Position numbers and translations under genes: made by a program. A DNA stretch of 64,000 nt from positions 615,860 to 679,859 of the forward strand of contig JAYKAV010002486.1 in NCBI GenBank assembly GCA_035582835.1, read 5' to 3'. A model generated the notes under the pieces. It worked only from the letters and a program-made list of their open reading frames with translations, did no database searches and was not told the DNA's origin. Every line of letters starts with the position of its first letter. Position 1 is the first letter of the stretch. Positions 62,106-64,000 of this stretch are shown piece by piece. Origin of the DNA: Phoebastria nigripes (Eukaryota; Chordata; Aves; Procellariiformes; Diomedeidae).

Positions 62106-63092
62106 GGATGCATTTTTGCACTGCACTTTGTACTCTTTAATATCTTCATCAATGACATAGATGGTGGGATCAAGTGCACCCTCAGCAAGTTTGCAGATGA
62201 CACCAAGCTGAGTGGTGCGGTCGACATACCTGCGGGACAGGATGCCATCCAGAGGGACCTGGACATGCTCAAGAAGTGGGCCCATGTGAACCACATGAGG
62301 TTCAACAAGGCCAAGNGCAAGGTCCTGCACCTGGGTCAGGGCAACCCCCAGTATCAATACAGGCTGGGCGATGAAGNGATTGAGAGCAGCCCTGCCGAGA
62401 AGGACTTGGGGGTACTGGTGGATGAAAAGCTGGACATGAGCCAGCAATGTGCGCTCGCAGCCCAGAAGGCCAACGGTATCCTGGGCTGCATCAAAAGAAG
62501 GGTGGCCAGCAGGTCAAGGGAGGTGATTCTGCCCTTCTCCTCTGCTCTGGTGAGACCCCACCTGGAGTACTGCGTCCAGCTCTGGAGCTCTCAGCATAAG
62601 AAAGACACAGACCTCTTGGAGCGGATCCAGAGGAGGGCCACAAAAATGCTCAGGGGGATGGAACACCTCTCCTATGAAGAAAGGATGAGAGAGTTGGGGT
62701 TATTCAGCCTGGAGAAGAGAAGGCTTTGGGGAGACCTTGTTGCAGCCTTTCGGTTCTTAAAGGGGGCTTATAAGAAAGATGGGGACAAACTTTTTAGCAG
62801 GGCCTGTTGTGACAGGACAAGGGGGAATGGTTTTAAACTAAAAGAGGGTAGATTTAGACTAGATTTAAGGAAGAAATTTTTTATGCTGAGGGTGGTGAAA
62901 CACTGGCACAGGTTGCCCAGAGAGGTGGTAGACGCCCCATCCCTGGAAACCTTCAAGGCCAGGTTGGACGAGGCTCTGAGCAACCTGATCTAGTTGAAGA
63001 TGTCCCTGCCCATGGCAGGGGGATTGGACTAGATGACCTTTAAAGGCCTCTTCCAACCCAAACTATTCTATGATTGTATGATTCTATGATTT
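62106..63092 (+). mobile_element. CR1 LINE, 5'-truncated, with ORF2 C-terminal part
   Basis: This is the 3' kilobase of a CR1 non-LTR retrotransposon. An open frame runs without a stop from about 62106 to TAG at 62991-62993; it includes [10 protein letters not shown], the reverse transcriptase catalytic motif FADD (62190-62201) and the C-terminal part ([47 protein letters not shown]). Two n bases leave two residues undefined. After the stop comes the CR1 3'UTR (GTTGAAGATGTCCCTGCCC) and the terminal tandem octamer ATTCTATG in three variant copies. The element lacks ORF1, the endonuclease and most of the reverse transcriptase, so it cannot move by itself. The intact frame makes it the youngest transposon in the window. 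The left edge is approximate. Confidence 0.93.
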
Positions 63093-64000
63093 TTAATTAC
63101 CGTCCTCTTTTTCCAAAACTGAATGTTGGCGTCAATGGCTTTTAAGTATACTATTCAATGCTGTTCTAGTTTATCAAATACTTTCCTCAGGTAAAGGGAG
63201 ACACTATCAAAACTGTGAAGTTAGGTACATACTTGAAAAGTGGAAAATTCAAGCTCTTTAAAAAAGAAAAAAAAAAACTTGATAGGGTAAGAAGCCATGT
63301 TCCTTTTTAAGGAGGGTGAAACATTTTGTAAATTAAATCTGTATGTCAGAATGGCTAAATAATTCTTTCATCATCATTTAGCATCATTTAGAACAGCTAA
63401 ATTATCTTCTGTGGGTAAAGGATTGGCTTTAAATAGACAGTGCAAAGAATCCTGCCAAAAGTCTCAATATTTCCATCACAGGAAGATGTTTTAAAATTTA
63501 GGCTTTTGAAATGGCTTTAGAATTTGTGAATGAATATTATATTATGCAAAGTAGTTGCTGCAGTTGTTTGTTCAAGTTAATATTAATCAAAATAGCAGTT
63601 TACTTAGGTAATTATAACAGGCATGTGCAAACATAAGAATCACTTATTTCACAAAAGATATTTCTTTTCTAAATATACTTGACGTAAATGGTAAACTTTT
63701 CTTATTTCAGTATGAACTGTCACTGCACTCTACCTGTGTCACAGCACAACGCTGCTCACACCTGCAAATACAGATCTGTGGTGCTTGTTGGAAACCTGAA
63801 CATCCTGGGGCTCTTTGGACACTAGCTCTGAGCACTGGAACAACTAATTAATAACTTGCAATTTTAAAAAAAATTACCTGTTTCTCCTGTTGGAACTAAC
63901 ACAAAGGTGGTATAAGAAAGTAAGGAGCTTTACTAAACTTCCCAGTGGATAAACAAAATAACTTGTTTACTGATGTAGCAGTTATTAGTTAGGGAATAAT

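Larger units (their letters stand above)
59219..64000 (+). other. RSU1 intron, 5' part
   Basis: It holds a long T tract (59558-59611), an MIR-like segment (60465-60665), an alternating purine-pyrimidine stretch (62040-62066) and a CR1 LINE (62106-63092). The remaining RSU1 exons are beyond the window. Confidence 0.7.

Noticed and set aside
63701..63760. Acceptor-like TTTCTTATTTCAG as a possible further RSU1 exon
   Set aside because: Joined to the phase-1 end of the exon at 59218 it gives one residue and then TGA, and the sequence does not resemble the RSU1 C-terminal region. It might be a rare alternative end, but nothing supports it.
1..64000. CRISPR arrays, operons, tRNA or rRNA genes
   Set aside because: No regularly spaced direct repeats, no bacterial gene layout and no tRNA cloverleaf motifs were seen; the window is spliced vertebrate DNA.

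Overview
The window is vertebrate nuclear DNA, almost certainly from a bird. It carries the 3' part of the cubilin gene (CUBN) followed, on the same strand, by the promoter and first two thirds of RSU1 (Ras suppressor protein 1). CR1 LINE copies with the typical octamer-like tails and two compact avian-type solo LTRs point to birds. Intergenic and intronic DNA is AT-rich, with one sharp CpG island at the RSU1 promoter. Single 'n' bases are scattered throughout.

Layout: 1-722 is a CUBN intron. Nine CUBN exons (723-18179, + strand) encode the second half of one CUB domain and four complete CUB domains, ending in TAG; from the family architecture these are CUB23 (part) to CUB27. A short 3'UTR has its AATAAA at 18365. 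About 7 kb without a recognisable gene follows. A CpG island (about 25260-26560) holds the RSU1 promoter, a probable untranslated first exon ending at 25913, and the first coding exon (ATG 26199). Five further coding exons at 37348, 53324, 57112, 58753 and 59104 bring RSU1 to about residue 199 of the usual 277; the rest lies beyond the window. All exon junctions obey GT/AG and keep the reading phase.

Mobile DNA: a 5'-truncated CR1 with a 242-codon open frame (62106-63092), two CR1 tails (3050, 33761), an old decayed CR1-like remnant (16110-16930), two minus-strand solo LTRs in the first long RSU1 intron (34742-35292, 36203-36723), and several very old MIR-like or amniote repeats.

Function: cubilin is a peripheral endocytic receptor working with amnionless and megalin; RSU1 is a leucine-rich-repeat partner of PINCH at integrin adhesions. 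They are neighbours by conserved synteny, not by shared function. The most unusual feature not explained by genes is a run of hairpins in the first long RSU1 intron: four in 26912-27107 (one with 41-base arms whose only non-Watson-Crick pairs on the + strand are G-U), then a 29-base-arm hairpin at 27436-27510 and a two-register hairpin at 27913-27958.
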